From the NCBI GenBank assembly GCA_023252065.1, contig JAHEXO010000036.1:1-10187 (forward strand): a DNA stretch of 10,187 bases, read 5' to 3'. The first letter of the stretch is position 1. Each line of letters begins with the position of its first letter. This document shows positions 1 to 5,728 of this stretch, piece by piece. The translations under genes and the position numbers were made by a program. The notes beneath the pieces were generated by a model. The model did no database searches, was not told the DNA's origin, and saw only the letters and a program-made list of their open reading frames with translations. This stretch comes from Nocardioides sp. GTDB lineage: Bacteria; Actinomycetota; Actinomycetes; Propionibacteriales; Nocardioidaceae.

Positions 1-80
1 GGGTCTTCGGACGCGGTACGACGCCCGGCGAGGTCGCCTCCTACCTCGTCGACCGGGTCACCACGAGAAAGGCTGGCTGA
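1..80 (+). CDS. kamE: Probable lysine 5,6-aminomutase beta subunit, C-terminal end only
   Basis: Only the last 25 codons are in the window, read in the frame starting at base 3 and ending at TGA 78-80. The peptide contains VFGRGTTPGEVASYLVDRV, which resembles the end of the B12-binding domain of the KamE/OraE family (glycine-rich turn, then a final helix). KamE with KamD moves the terminal amino group of beta-lysine using adenosylcobalamin and pyridoxal phosphate. The strongest support is the neighbour: its stop codon overlaps the start of kal by one base, and kam and kal genes share the lysine fermentation pathway in clostridia and fusobacteria. The B12 ligand histidine and most of the protein lie outside the window, so another B12-domain protein is possible. 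Confidence 0.6.
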   Translation, partial: VFGRGTTPGEVASYLVDRVTTRKAG

Positions 81-478
81 TGCCGACTCGCAACGGCCAC
101 GACGTCGGCACCCGCGTCGCGCACCGCCGCTACGTGCCCTACTCCGACGCCCACTACGCCGGCAACCTCGTCGACGGTGCCTACAGCCTGAAGCTGTTCG
201 GCGACGTGGCCACCGAGATGTGCATCCTCACCGACGGCGACGAGGGCCTGTTCGCGTCGTACTCCGACGTCCAGTTCGTCGGTCCGGTCCTGGCCGGAGA
301 CGTGGTCGAGATCGAGGCCGTGCTGGCTCGCGTGGGCACCCGGAGCCGCACCCTCGACCTCCGGGTCACGGTCGTGGCGCGCGGCGCCGCCACCGCCGAA
401 CGACCGGGCGCAGCCGACGTGGTCGACCCACCCCTGGTGGTCACCACCGCCGTCGGCACCGTGGTCGTCCCGGGCTGA
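80..478 (+). CDS. kal: 3-aminobutyryl-CoA ammonia-lyase (hotdog fold)
   Basis: This 132-residue protein has the length and sequence pattern of Kal, a small hotdog-fold enzyme. Kal removes ammonia from L-3-aminobutyryl-CoA to give crotonyl-CoA, a late step of lysine fermentation. The recognisable region is SDAHYAGNLVDGAYSLKLFG near residues 22-41, followed by DGDEGLFASYSDVQFVGPVLAGD. It matches my memory of clostridial Kal (a tyrosine/glycine-rich first strand, GDEGLF, then AGD). There is no signal peptide, so it should act in the cytosol. The ATG at 80 overlaps the upstream TGA and has a GAAAGG ribosome site 7 bases before it, so the start is secure. Position right after a kamE-like end supports the call. 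A generic hotdog thioesterase is the main alternative. The C-terminal 25 residues are alanine/valine-rich and less recognisable. Confidence 0.85.
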   Translation: MPTRNGHDVGTRVAHRRYVPYSDAHYAGNLVDGAYSLKLFGDVATEMCILTDGDEGLFASYSDVQFVGPVLAGDVVEIEAVLARVGTRSRTLDLRVTVVARGAATAERPGAADVVDPPLVVTTAVGTVVVPG

Positions 479-512
479 AGCGCAGCAGGCGGTGACGGAT
501 CGTTCACCCGTC

Positions 513-537
513 CGGCGTGTCGGATCCGGACACGCCG
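513..537 (+). terminator. Hairpin terminator after kal
   Basis: A perfect 9-bp stem (CGGCGTGTC at 513-521 and GACACGCCG at 529-537) closes a 7-base loop 35 bases after the kal stop. It is followed by CCCCCCTTT rather than a clean T-tract, which is usual in high-GC actinobacteria. It probably ends the kam-kal transcript. Confidence 0.6.
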
Positions 538-583
538 CCCCCTTTGGGAAAATCCTGGTGAACTCCCGCCGACCACGACCCCA

Positions 584-619
584 CCTGACCTGCGTCGACG
601 CGTGAATCCGCAGGTCAGG
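584..619. repeat. 10-bp perfect inverted repeat in the kal-lnt gap
   Basis: CCTGACCTGC at 584-593 is the exact reverse complement of GCAGGTCAGG at 610-619, with a 16-base loop that itself contains GTCGAC and ACGCGT. It could be a second terminator stem, part of a structured RNA, or a protein site. No T-tract follows. A small GGTT-GAC-AACC repeat (624-634) and a C4-CTCG-G4 hairpin (636-647) lie just downstream. Confidence 0.55.
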
Positions 620-720
620 CGCCGGTTGACAACCACCCCCTCGGGGGCAGAGGCTTCCCGACACTCGCTCAGGCATTCGTGGGATCTGGACCGACGTCCG
701 AGCGACCGGGGAGTCCGATG

Positions 721-760
721 GGAGACCGCCCATCCGGAGACCGCCGGTCTGCCGGAGACC
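721..760 (+). repeat. Three GGAGACC direct repeats with a GGTCT/AGACC hairpin
   Basis: GGAGACCGCC occurs exactly at 721-730 and 736-745, and GGAGACC again at 754-760. The last copy can pair with GGTCT at 746-750 (5-bp stem, 5-base loop). Related GAGACCGGAGG follows near 779. The role is unknown; it may be RNA structure or a protein-binding array. Confidence 0.5.
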
Positions 761-910
761 TGTTCCACTCCGCGAGAGCGAGACCGGAGGGGAAGACGGT
801 CCCCCTAGACAACTTCCGGGGTCACGGCAGCCAGCCGCGGACCGGTCGGCCCGAAGGGCCGTCGTCCCCTCCGGTCAGCCGGTCTCGACATGATGCGGGG
901 AGCGGCCGAC

Positions 911-923
911 TACATTCGTGGCA
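911..923 (+). promoter_or_regulatory. Leaderless promoter of lnt (-10 TACATT)
   Basis: TACATT at 911-916 fits the TANNNT -10 consensus and lies exactly at -12 to -7 relative to the A of the ATG at 923. No Shine-Dalgarno sequence sits 5-10 bases before that ATG. This arrangement predicts a transcript that begins at the start codon, a common mode in actinobacteria. The -35 region is poor (TCGACA at 885-890 would need a 20-base spacer). Confidence 0.55.
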
Positions 924-2455
924 TGCCGGCCCGCTGCCTCCTGGCCCTGGTGGCCGGGGTCGCGGCGACCCTGGCGTTCCCCCCGACCCATGCCTTCTGG
1001 CTGCTGCCGCTGGCCGTGGCGGCGTTCTTCGTGCTCACCGACGGTCTGCCGGCGCGCCGGGCGTGGGTGCCCGGGCTGGTCTTCGGCCTGGGCTTCCAGG
1101 TCACCCTGCTCTGGTGGCTGCACGTCGTCGGGACGGTGGCCTGGCTGGGGCTGGCGGTCACCCAGGCCGCCTGGTACGCCGTGCTGGCCGTGGCCGTGGT
1201 GCCCCTGCGCCGGCTTCGCTTCGCGCCCACGTGGCTGGCGGTCGCCTGGGTGGCGATGGAGAGCATCCGCTGCACGTGGCCGGCCGGCGGGATGCCGTGG
1301 GGCCGACTGGCCTACGCGGTGATGGACACGCCGTTGTCGGCGGCCCTGCCCTACGTCGGGTCCACCGGCGTCAGCCTGCTGGTCGCGCTGGTCGGCACCC
1401 TGCTGGCCGCCCTCTGGTCCGCCCGGGGCACACGCCGCGTCGGCACCCTGGCGGTGCTGGTCGCGGTGGCCGCGGTGTCCCTGGTGCCGCTCGCTGCGCC
1501 GTACGACGCGTCGTCGGTCGGTCGCTTCAACGTCACCGCGGTGCAGGGCAACGTGCCCGGTGACGGCACCGACGTGCTCGCGCACTACCGCGAGATCACC
1601 GCCCAGCACACCGCCGAGACCGAGCGGCTCGCCGACGACGTCCGGGCCGGCCGCGCGACGAAGCCCGACCTGGTCGTCTGGCCGGAGAACTCGACCGCGA
1701 TCGACCCCTTCTACGACGCCGCGATGAGCACCGACATCGAGGAGGCCCTGCGCGCGATCGACGTCCCCCTGCTGGCCGGGGTGGTCGTCGACGGCGGCCC
1801 CCGGCACGTGCTCAACCAGGGCATCGTCTTCGACCCGGTCACCGGGGCCGGCGACCGCTACACCAAGTGGCACCCGGTGCCGTTCGGTGAGTACATTCCC
1901 TGGCGCTGGTTGTTCGGCAACCACCTGCCGCAGCTGAACCAGATCCCACGTGACATGGTGCGCGGGACCCGGGTGGAGCCACTCGATGTGCGTGGGGTGA
2001 AGGTCGCCGACGCCATCTGCTTCGACGTCGCCTACGACGACGGCATCTACGCCCAGCTCCGCCACGGCGGTCAGGTCCTGGTGGTGCAGACCAGCAACGC
2101 GATGTTCATCCACACCTCCCAGATCGACCAGCAGTTCGCGATCAGCCGGCTGCGCGCCCTCGAGACGCACCGCTACGTCGTGGTGGCGGCCATCAACGGG
2201 CTCACCGGGGTGATCGCTCCGGACGGCTCGGTGGTGACCACCACGGCCCCGCGCACCCGGTCCTACGCCGAGGCCACCGTCGGGCTCTTCGACGCGGTCA
2301 CGCCGGCGGTGCGGATCGGGCCGTGGCTCGGGCGGGCGTGCCTCGGGCTCGTGGTCCTGGGGTGGGCGTTGGCCCTCGGCGGCTATCGTCGGACCCGCCG
2401 TGCCACCCCGCGCGTCGCGGCGCCCGAACCCCTCACCGACAGGACCCCCGCATGA
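923..2455 (+). CDS. lnt: Apolipoprotein N-acyltransferase
   Basis: Lnt adds the third acyl chain to the N-terminal cysteine of diacylated lipoproteins at the outer face of the membrane. The 510-residue protein has an N-terminal block of membrane helices (about residues 1-195), a nitrilase-type catalytic domain (about 200-460) and one C-terminal helix (LGRACLGLVVLGWALALGG). The catalytic Glu-Lys-Cys triad is visible as E255 (WPENS), K315 (YTKWH) and C366 (AICFDV). The second essential glutamate is E323 in PFGEYIPW, eight residues after the lysine as in E. coli. The residues after the cysteine are Phe-Asp where E. coli has Tyr-Glu. I chose ATG 923 because a -10 box sits ideally for a leaderless start; ATGs at 890 and 893 lack a ribosome site. 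The stop overlaps ppm1 by 4 bases (ATGA), so the two are translationally coupled. Confidence 0.95.
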   Translation: MPARCLLALVAGVAATLAFPPTHAFWLLPLAVAAFFVLTDGLPARRAWVPGLVFGLGFQVTLLWWLHVVGTVAWLGLAVTQAAWYAVLAVAVVPLRRLRFAPTWLAVAWVAMESIRCTWPAGGMPWGRLAYAVMDTPLSAALPYVGSTGVSLLVALVGTLLAALWSARGTRRVGTLAVLVAVAAVSLVPLAAPYDASSVGRFNVTAVQGNVPGDGTDVLAHYREITAQHTAETERLADDVRAGRATKPDLVVWPENSTAIDPFYDAAMSTDIEEALRAIDVPLLAGVVVDGGPRHVLNQGIVFDPVTGAGDRYTKWHPVPFGEYIPWRWLFGNHLPQLNQIPRDMVRGTRVEPLDVRGVKVADAICFDVAYDDGIYAQLRHGGQVLVVQTSNAMFIHTSQIDQQFAISRLRALETHRYVVVAAINGLTGVIAPDGSVVTTTAPRTRSYAEATVGLFDAVTPAVRIGPWLGRACLGLVVLGWALALGGYRRTRRATPRVAAPEPLTDRTPA

Positions 2456-3207
2456 CCACCACCCCATGGCCGGGCCGGGTCGTGATGTGCATCCCCACCT
2501 ACAACGAGGCCGACAACCTGGCCTGGATCGTGGGCAGGCTGCGCGCCGCCCAGCCCGACGTCCACGTGCTGGTGGTCGACGACAACTCACCCGACGGCAC
2601 CGGAAAGATCGCCGACGAGCTGGCGGCCGCCGACGAGGCGGTCCAGGTGCTGCACCGCACCGAGAAGGGCGGTCTGGGCGCGGCGTACCGGCACGGCTTC
2701 CGCATCGCCATGGAGCAGGGCTACGACGTCATCGGCGAGATGGACGCCGACGGCTCCCACCAGCCCGAGCAGCTCTCGCGGCTGCTCGACGCCCTCCGGG
2801 ACGCCGATCTGGTGATCGGGGCCCGCTGGATCCCCGGTGGCAGCGTCGTGAACTGGCCGCGTCGCCGCGAGGCGCTCTCGCGCGGCGGCAACCTCTACGT
2901 CCGTGCGCTCTTGGGCATCCGCGTCCACGACGCCACCGCGGGCTACCGCGTGTTCCGCCGCGAGACCCTGGAGAAGATCGAGCTCGACACCGTGCAGAGC
3001 ACCGGCTACGTCTTCCAGACCGACATGGTCGTGCGCTGCCTGCGCCGCGGCCTGCGCGTGCGGGAGGTGCCGATCGAGTTCGTCGAGCGCGAGCGCGGCG
3101 ACTCCAAGATGAGCGGGCGGGTGGCCGCCGAGTCGCTGGGCCGGATCACCGCGTGGGGCCTGCGCGAGCGTCGCGACCAGGTCGCCCGGCTGTGGCGGCG
3201 CCGGTGA
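2452..3207 (+). CDS. ppm1: Polyprenol monophosphomannose synthase (GT2 family)
   Basis: This enzyme transfers mannose from GDP-mannose to polyprenyl phosphate, making the lipid donor for lipoglycan and protein O-mannosylation on the outer side of the membrane. The 251-residue protein is a single GT-A domain: CIPTYNEADN near residue 15, VVDDNSPDGT near 41-50, the metal-binding DAD at D98-D100 in EMDADGSH, and RGDSKMSG near 215, typical of the DPM1/Ppm1 family. It has no C-terminal membrane helices, so it probably works at the inner face of the membrane. In M. tuberculosis this domain is fused behind an Lnt domain, and in M. smegmatis and corynebacteria the two are separate; here they are separate but overlap by 4 bases. 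Its own stop overlaps the GTG of fxsA. Confidence 0.93.
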   Translation: MTTTPWPGRVVMCIPTYNEADNLAWIVGRLRAAQPDVHVLVVDDNSPDGTGKIADELAAADEAVQVLHRTEKGGLGAAYRHGFRIAMEQGYDVIGEMDADGSHQPEQLSRLLDALRDADLVIGARWIPGGSVVNWPRRREALSRGGNLYVRALLGIRVHDATAGYRVFRRETLEKIELDTVQSTGYVFQTDMVVRCLRRGLRVREVPIEFVERERGDSKMSGRVAAESLGRITAWGLRERRDQVARLWRRR

Positions 3208-3686
3208 CGTCGTCCTTCGGCTCCCGGGCGCCTCGGCGGCGCCGGTTCCGATGGTGGTTGGTCGTCGTCGCGTTCGTCGTGGTGCCGATCCTGGAGATCT
3301 ACGTGATCATCCAGGTCGGTCAGGTGATCGGTGCCTGGTGGACGATCGCGCTGCTCATCGCCGACAGCATCTTCGGCGCCTGGCTGATCCGGCACGAGGG
3401 CCGGCGCTCCTGGCAGTCGCTGACCGGTGCCCTCGACTCCGGACGGATGCCGGCCAGCGAGCTCGCCGACGGCGGGCTGATCCTGGTCGGCGGCACCTTG
3501 ATGCTCAGCCCCGGCTTCGTCACCGACGCGATGGGGATCCTGCTGATCCTGCCGTTCACCCGGCCGGTCGCCCGGCGGATGCTGACGCGGGTGGTGTCGC
3601 GGCGCCTGCTCGGCTCCGACGACGTACGACGCCCCGGACCCGGGCCGCAGGGGCCCGTCGTCCGGGGCGAGGTCGTCGACGAGTAG
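3204..3686 (+). CDS. fxsA: FxsA family membrane protein
   Basis: The 160-residue protein has an Arg-rich N-terminus (RAPRRRRFRWW) and then the FxsA pattern: a first helix WWLVVVAFVVVPILEIYVII containing the conserved PxxEI, a second helix ending in GAWLIRHEG, then GGLILVGGTLMLSPGFVTDA and a fourth hydrophobic segment ending in LPFTRPVAR. The LSPGFVTD signature is diagnostic. FxsA is an inner-membrane protein; in E. coli its overproduction counters phage T7 exclusion by F factor, and its normal role is unknown. The start is the GTG at 3204, which overlaps the ppm1 stop (GTGA), so it is coupled to ppm1. The ppm1-fxsA neighbourhood next to rbpA also occurs in mycobacteria. The C-terminal 25 residues are Pro/Gly/Arg-rich and likely disordered. 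Confidence 0.9.
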   Translation: MTSSFGSRAPRRRRFRWWLVVVAFVVVPILEIYVIIQVGQVIGAWWTIALLIADSIFGAWLIRHEGRRSWQSLTGALDSGRMPASELADGGLILVGGTLMLSPGFVTDAMGILLILPFTRPVARRMLTRVVSRRLLGSDDVRRPGPGPQGPVVRGEVVDE

Positions 3687-3692
3687 CTCGAC

Positions 3693-3720
3693 CACGGTGC
3701 GAGCGGGGCTCGCAGCCGTG
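3693..3720. terminator. Bidirectional terminator between fxsA and rbpA
   Basis: The 39-base gap between the convergent stops holds a two-part hairpin. An inner stem GCGAGC (3699-3704) pairs with GCTCGC (3708-3713) across a GGG loop. An outer stem CACGG (3693-3697) pairs with CCGTG (3716-3720), separated from the inner stem by a small asymmetric bulge (T opposite AG). It fills the gap and is symmetrical, so it could stop transcription from both sides. There is no T-tract on either strand. Confidence 0.65.
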
Positions 3721-3725
3721 CTGCG

Positions 3726-4115
3726 TCAGACGTTGGCCTTGGCGCGCCGCTTGGCGTTGGCCCGGTGCAGGTGGGCCGGGCCGATCTCACCTTCGCGGAG
3801 CAGCTCGAGCCGCTCCTTGAGGATGTCTTCGAGCTCCTTCTCGGAACGGCGCTCGAGCAGCATGTCCCAGTGGGTGCGGGCCGGCTTCTCGGGCTTCTCC
3901 TCAGGCCGGATGCCCGAGGTGCTGAGGGCCTCCGCGCCGCAGCGCGGGCACTCCCAGACGGCCGGGACGTCGGCCTCGACCGACATGGTCACCTCGAACT
4001 CGTGACCGTTGACGCAGCGGTAGCCGCACTGTTGCCGAGCCGCGAACTCGATGCCGCGCTCGTCCTCGAAGCTCTGGCCTCCGAGCCGCGCTCCACGCAG
4101 TGTGCGCTCTGCCAT
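3726..4115 (-). CDS. rbpA: RNA polymerase-binding protein RbpA
   Basis: RbpA is an actinobacterial transcription factor that binds RNA polymerase and the principal sigma factor and stabilises the open promoter complex. The 129-residue protein starts MAERTLRGARLGGQSFEDER, as is typical. The zinc ligands fall at C34, H38, C56 and C59, and the sigma-interaction helix carries the R89-R90 pair (LLERRSEKE); these positions agree with those I recall for S. coelicolor RbpA. The C-terminus is basic (ANAKRRAKANV). ATG 4115 is chosen because GGAGGT lies 8 bases upstream (4129-4124) and the family motif begins there; the frame is open to 4232 without further homology. It converges on fxsA. A SigR/SigH-type promoter and paired inverted repeats lie upstream, which fits the known oxidative-stress control of rbpA in Streptomyces. 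Confidence 0.98.
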   Translation of the reverse strand: MAERTLRGARLGGQSFEDERGIEFAARQQCGYRCVNGHEFEVTMSVEADVPAVWECPRCGAEALSTSGIRPEEKPEKPARTHWDMLLERRSEKELEDILKERLELLREGEIGPAHLHRANAKRRAKANV

Positions 4116-4123
4116 GAGGGTCC

Positions 4124-4129
4124 ACCTCC
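4124..4129 (-). promoter_or_regulatory. Shine-Dalgarno site of rbpA
   Basis: On the minus strand GGAGGT lies 8 bases before ATG 4115. It is one of the strongest ribosome sites in the window and decides the start over the longer open frame. Confidence 0.85.
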
Positions 4130-4146
4130 AACGTTCGTTTCCCCCG

Positions 4147-4178
4147 GTACGCCCGAGGCGTACGTCCCATGAGACGTA
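4147..4178 (-). promoter_or_regulatory. Two overlapping inverted repeats in the rbpA leader
   Basis: TACGTC (4161-4166) pairs perfectly with GACGTA (4173-4178) around a 6-base loop. GTACGCC (4147-4153) pairs perfectly with GGCGTAC (4157-4163) around CGA. The two stems share bases 4161-4163, so both cannot form fully at once in the RNA. The pair ends 17 bases before the Shine-Dalgarno site. It could be a leader switch or adjacent protein sites; neither is shown. Confidence 0.5.
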
Positions 4179-4258
4179 TGTACCCCGTATCCGTGACGAC
4201 ACACCGATTCGGATGGGTGCGCTTGATGCCACGGGGCGCGTGAGTGTTCGGTGGTTTC

Positions 4259-4284
4259 AACGTACGCGCGGTGCCCCGTGTTCC
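4259..4284 (-). promoter_or_regulatory. SigR/SigH-type promoter of rbpA (GGAAC-N18-GTT)
   Basis: On the minus strand GGAAC (4284-4280) is followed after exactly 18 bases by GTTG (4261-4258). This matches the GGAA(T/C)-N18-GTT consensus of the thiol-oxidative-stress sigma factor SigR of Streptomyces and SigH of mycobacteria. rbpA is a known SigR target in S. coelicolor. Transcription would start near 4252, giving a leader of about 135 bases. I did not find a good housekeeping promoter closer to the gene. Confidence 0.62.
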
Positions 4285-4342
4285 GCCAACGGCGCGCGAG
4301 CCAGGTCACACGGCCAACTCACACGATTCGCTCAGCCGAAGC

Positions 4343-5728
4343 TCAGACGACCGCCGGCAGGGCGTTGTCGGCCTCTCGGATGCCGCGTCTGGGGTCGAGG
4401 CGGAGCAGGAGGACGGCGCCGAGCACGAAGAAGACGATCAGGGCCACGATCGCCGGCCGGTAGGAGCCGGTCAGCTGGAAGACGAGGCCGAACAGGAACG
4501 TGCCGAACCACGACGTGCCGCGCTCGCAGGCGTTGTAGAGGGCGAAGTACTCACCCTCGCGGCCGCGGGGGATGAGCAGGCTGAAGAACGACCGCGAGAG
4601 GGCCTGGGTGCCGCCCATCACGATGGCGATCGCGATCGCGACGAGCAGGAAGGTGGCGACGTTGCCGCGCGGGAGGAACACCGCGGTGACCACGATCGCC
4701 ATCCAGCCGAAGGTGCCGCCGAGGATGCAGCGGTAGGAGCCGTAGGAGGCGGCCAGCCGCCCGAACAGCCGGGCCCCGAAGTACGCCACGAACTGGATCA
4801 TCAAGATGGTGGCGATCAGGACGCTGCTCCCGAACCCGAGCTGCTTGGAGCCGTAGGTGGAGGCGGCGTAGATGACCGTCTGGATGCCGTCGTTGTAGAA
4901 GAGGAACGCGACCAGGAACGTCAGCGTCATCGGGTAGCGGCGCATCTGGCGCAGCGTGGTGAAGAGCTGGCCGAAGCTGCGGTGGAGCAGACCCCCGGGC
5001 TCGGGGACGACGTTGCGGGGCGCGTGGTTGCGGAGCCGGACCACCGGGATGATCGTGAACCCTGCCCACCAGAGCGCGGCCGAGAGCAGCGAGAACCGCA
5101 CCGCCAGCTCCTTGTCGAGCCCGAAGGCGTCGTGGCCGAGCACCATCACCAGGTTGATCAGCAGCAACAGCCCCCCACCGAGGTAGCCCCAGGCCCAGCC
5201 GCGCGACGACACCCCGTCGCGCTCGTCCTCGGTCGAGATGTCGACCAGCATCGCGTAGTAGCTGACCAGGGAGCAGCCGGCCAGGATGCTGCTCACCACG
5301 ATCGCCACCGCGGCCAGCTGCCAGTGGTCGCCCCGCATGAAGAAGAGCAGCGCCGCGAAGGACGACCCGGCCCAGGCGAACCCCGCCATGTGCCACTTCT
5401 TGCGCGCGGAGCGGTCGACGAACGCGCCGACGATCGGCAGGAGGAACGCGCTGGCGATGGTGGCGAAGCTGGTCAGGTAGAAGGGGAGTGACCCGGCGGC
5501 GAGGTGCAGGCCGAGCACGGTGACCGTCTTGTTGCAGGTCTCGTCCGCCGAGCTGCCACAGCCGGCGGCGCGCCCCGCCACCGTGATCATGAACGGCGCG
5601 AACAGGACCGTGAGGGTCGTGGTGTAGAACGCGGAGTTGGCCCAGTCGTACCAGTTCCAGGCCTTCTGCTCCCGCTCGCGCTCGAGCGGGTCGAGGTCGG
5701 CGGCGCTCGGCGCGGAGGTCCCGGTCAC
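4343..5728 (-). CDS. MFS transporter, UMF1/Atg22-like family
   Basis: The 461-residue integral membrane protein carries the hallmark WNWYDWANSAFYTTTLTVLF at residues 24-43, which defines the UMF1/Atg22-like branch of the major facilitator superfamily. About 12 hydrophobic segments follow, with a long cytosolic region in the middle (LRNHAPRNVVPEPGGLLHRS). Yeast Atg22 exports amino acids from the vacuole; the substrate of bacterial members is mostly unknown. The start is the GTG at 5728: it overlaps the stop of the upstream phosphodiesterase gene (GTGA), and the preceding in-frame residues are Arg/Pro-rich with no family character. The coupling hints that the transporter and phosphodiesterase share a substrate or product, but that is inference. 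The gene ends 228 bases before rbpA, and the rbpA promoter begins soon after its stop. Confidence 0.9.
   Translation of the reverse strand: MTGTSAPSAADLDPLEREREQKAWNWYDWANSAFYTTTLTVLFAPFMITVAGRAAGCGSSADETCNKTVTVLGLHLAAGSLPFYLTSFATIASAFLLPIVGAFVDRSARKKWHMAGFAWAGSSFAALLFFMRGDHWQLAAVAIVVSSILAGCSLVSYYAMLVDISTEDERDGVSSRGWAWGYLGGGLLLLINLVMVLGHDAFGLDKELAVRFSLLSAALWWAGFTIIPVVRLRNHAPRNVVPEPGGLLHRSFGQLFTTLRQMRRYPMTLTFLVAFLFYNDGIQTVIYAASTYGSKQLGFGSSVLIATILMIQFVAYFGARLFGRLAASYGSYRCILGGTFGWMAIVVTAVFLPRGNVATFLLVAIAIAIVMGGTQALSRSFFSLLIPRGREGEYFALYNACERGTSWFGTFLFGLVFQLTGSYRPAIVALIVFFVLGAVLLLRLDPRRGIREADNALPAVV

Larger units (their letters stand above)
479..922. other. Gene-free 444-base stretch between kal and lnt
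   Basis: No open frame here looks coding; the frames that cross it are shadows of lnt or have skewed arginine/proline-rich composition. It holds the kal terminator hairpin (513-537), the 10-bp inverted repeat (584-619), a C4/G4 hairpin (636-647), a cluster of GGAGACC repeats (721-760) and, at its end, the lnt promoter. GGGAA (546-550), GGTGAA (557-562), ACACTCG...CGTGGGA (661-684) and GAGTCC...GAGACCGCC (711-730) occur in the order seen in cobalamin riboswitches. Their spacing and pairing are imperfect, so I do not annotate a riboswitch. Confidence 0.6.

Noticed and set aside
626..631. A perfect TTGACA that could be a -35 box
   Set aside because: No TANNNT lies 16-19 bases downstream, and the nearest gene start is almost 300 bases away.
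711..730. A B12 box of a true cobalamin riboswitch
   Set aside because: GAGTCC and GAGACCGCC are separated by extra bases not tolerated in this highly conserved box, and the partner stem near 551-566 does not pair. It is kept only as a finding to test.
890..922. Upstream ATG codons at 890 and 893 as the lnt start
   Set aside because: Neither has a ribosome site or a well-placed -10 box, and the added residues (MMRGAADYIRG) precede the normal first membrane helix. ATG 923 has a perfectly placed -10.
875..2590. A 571-codon open frame on the minus strand opposite lnt
   Set aside because: It is the shadow of lnt and the start of ppm1, with low-complexity His/Gln/Arg/Gly-rich translation and no recognisable motif.
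4206..4210. ATTCG on the plus strand as part of a SigR -35 box for rbpA
   Set aside because: The 18-base spacing leads to no GTT on the minus strand; the GGAAC-N18-GTT at 4284-4259 is an exact fit.
4244..5491. A 415-codon open frame on the plus strand opposite the UMF1 transporter
   Set aside because: It is the antisense shadow of a transporter with a diagnostic signature. Its composition is extremely Glu/Asp/Gln/Arg-rich.
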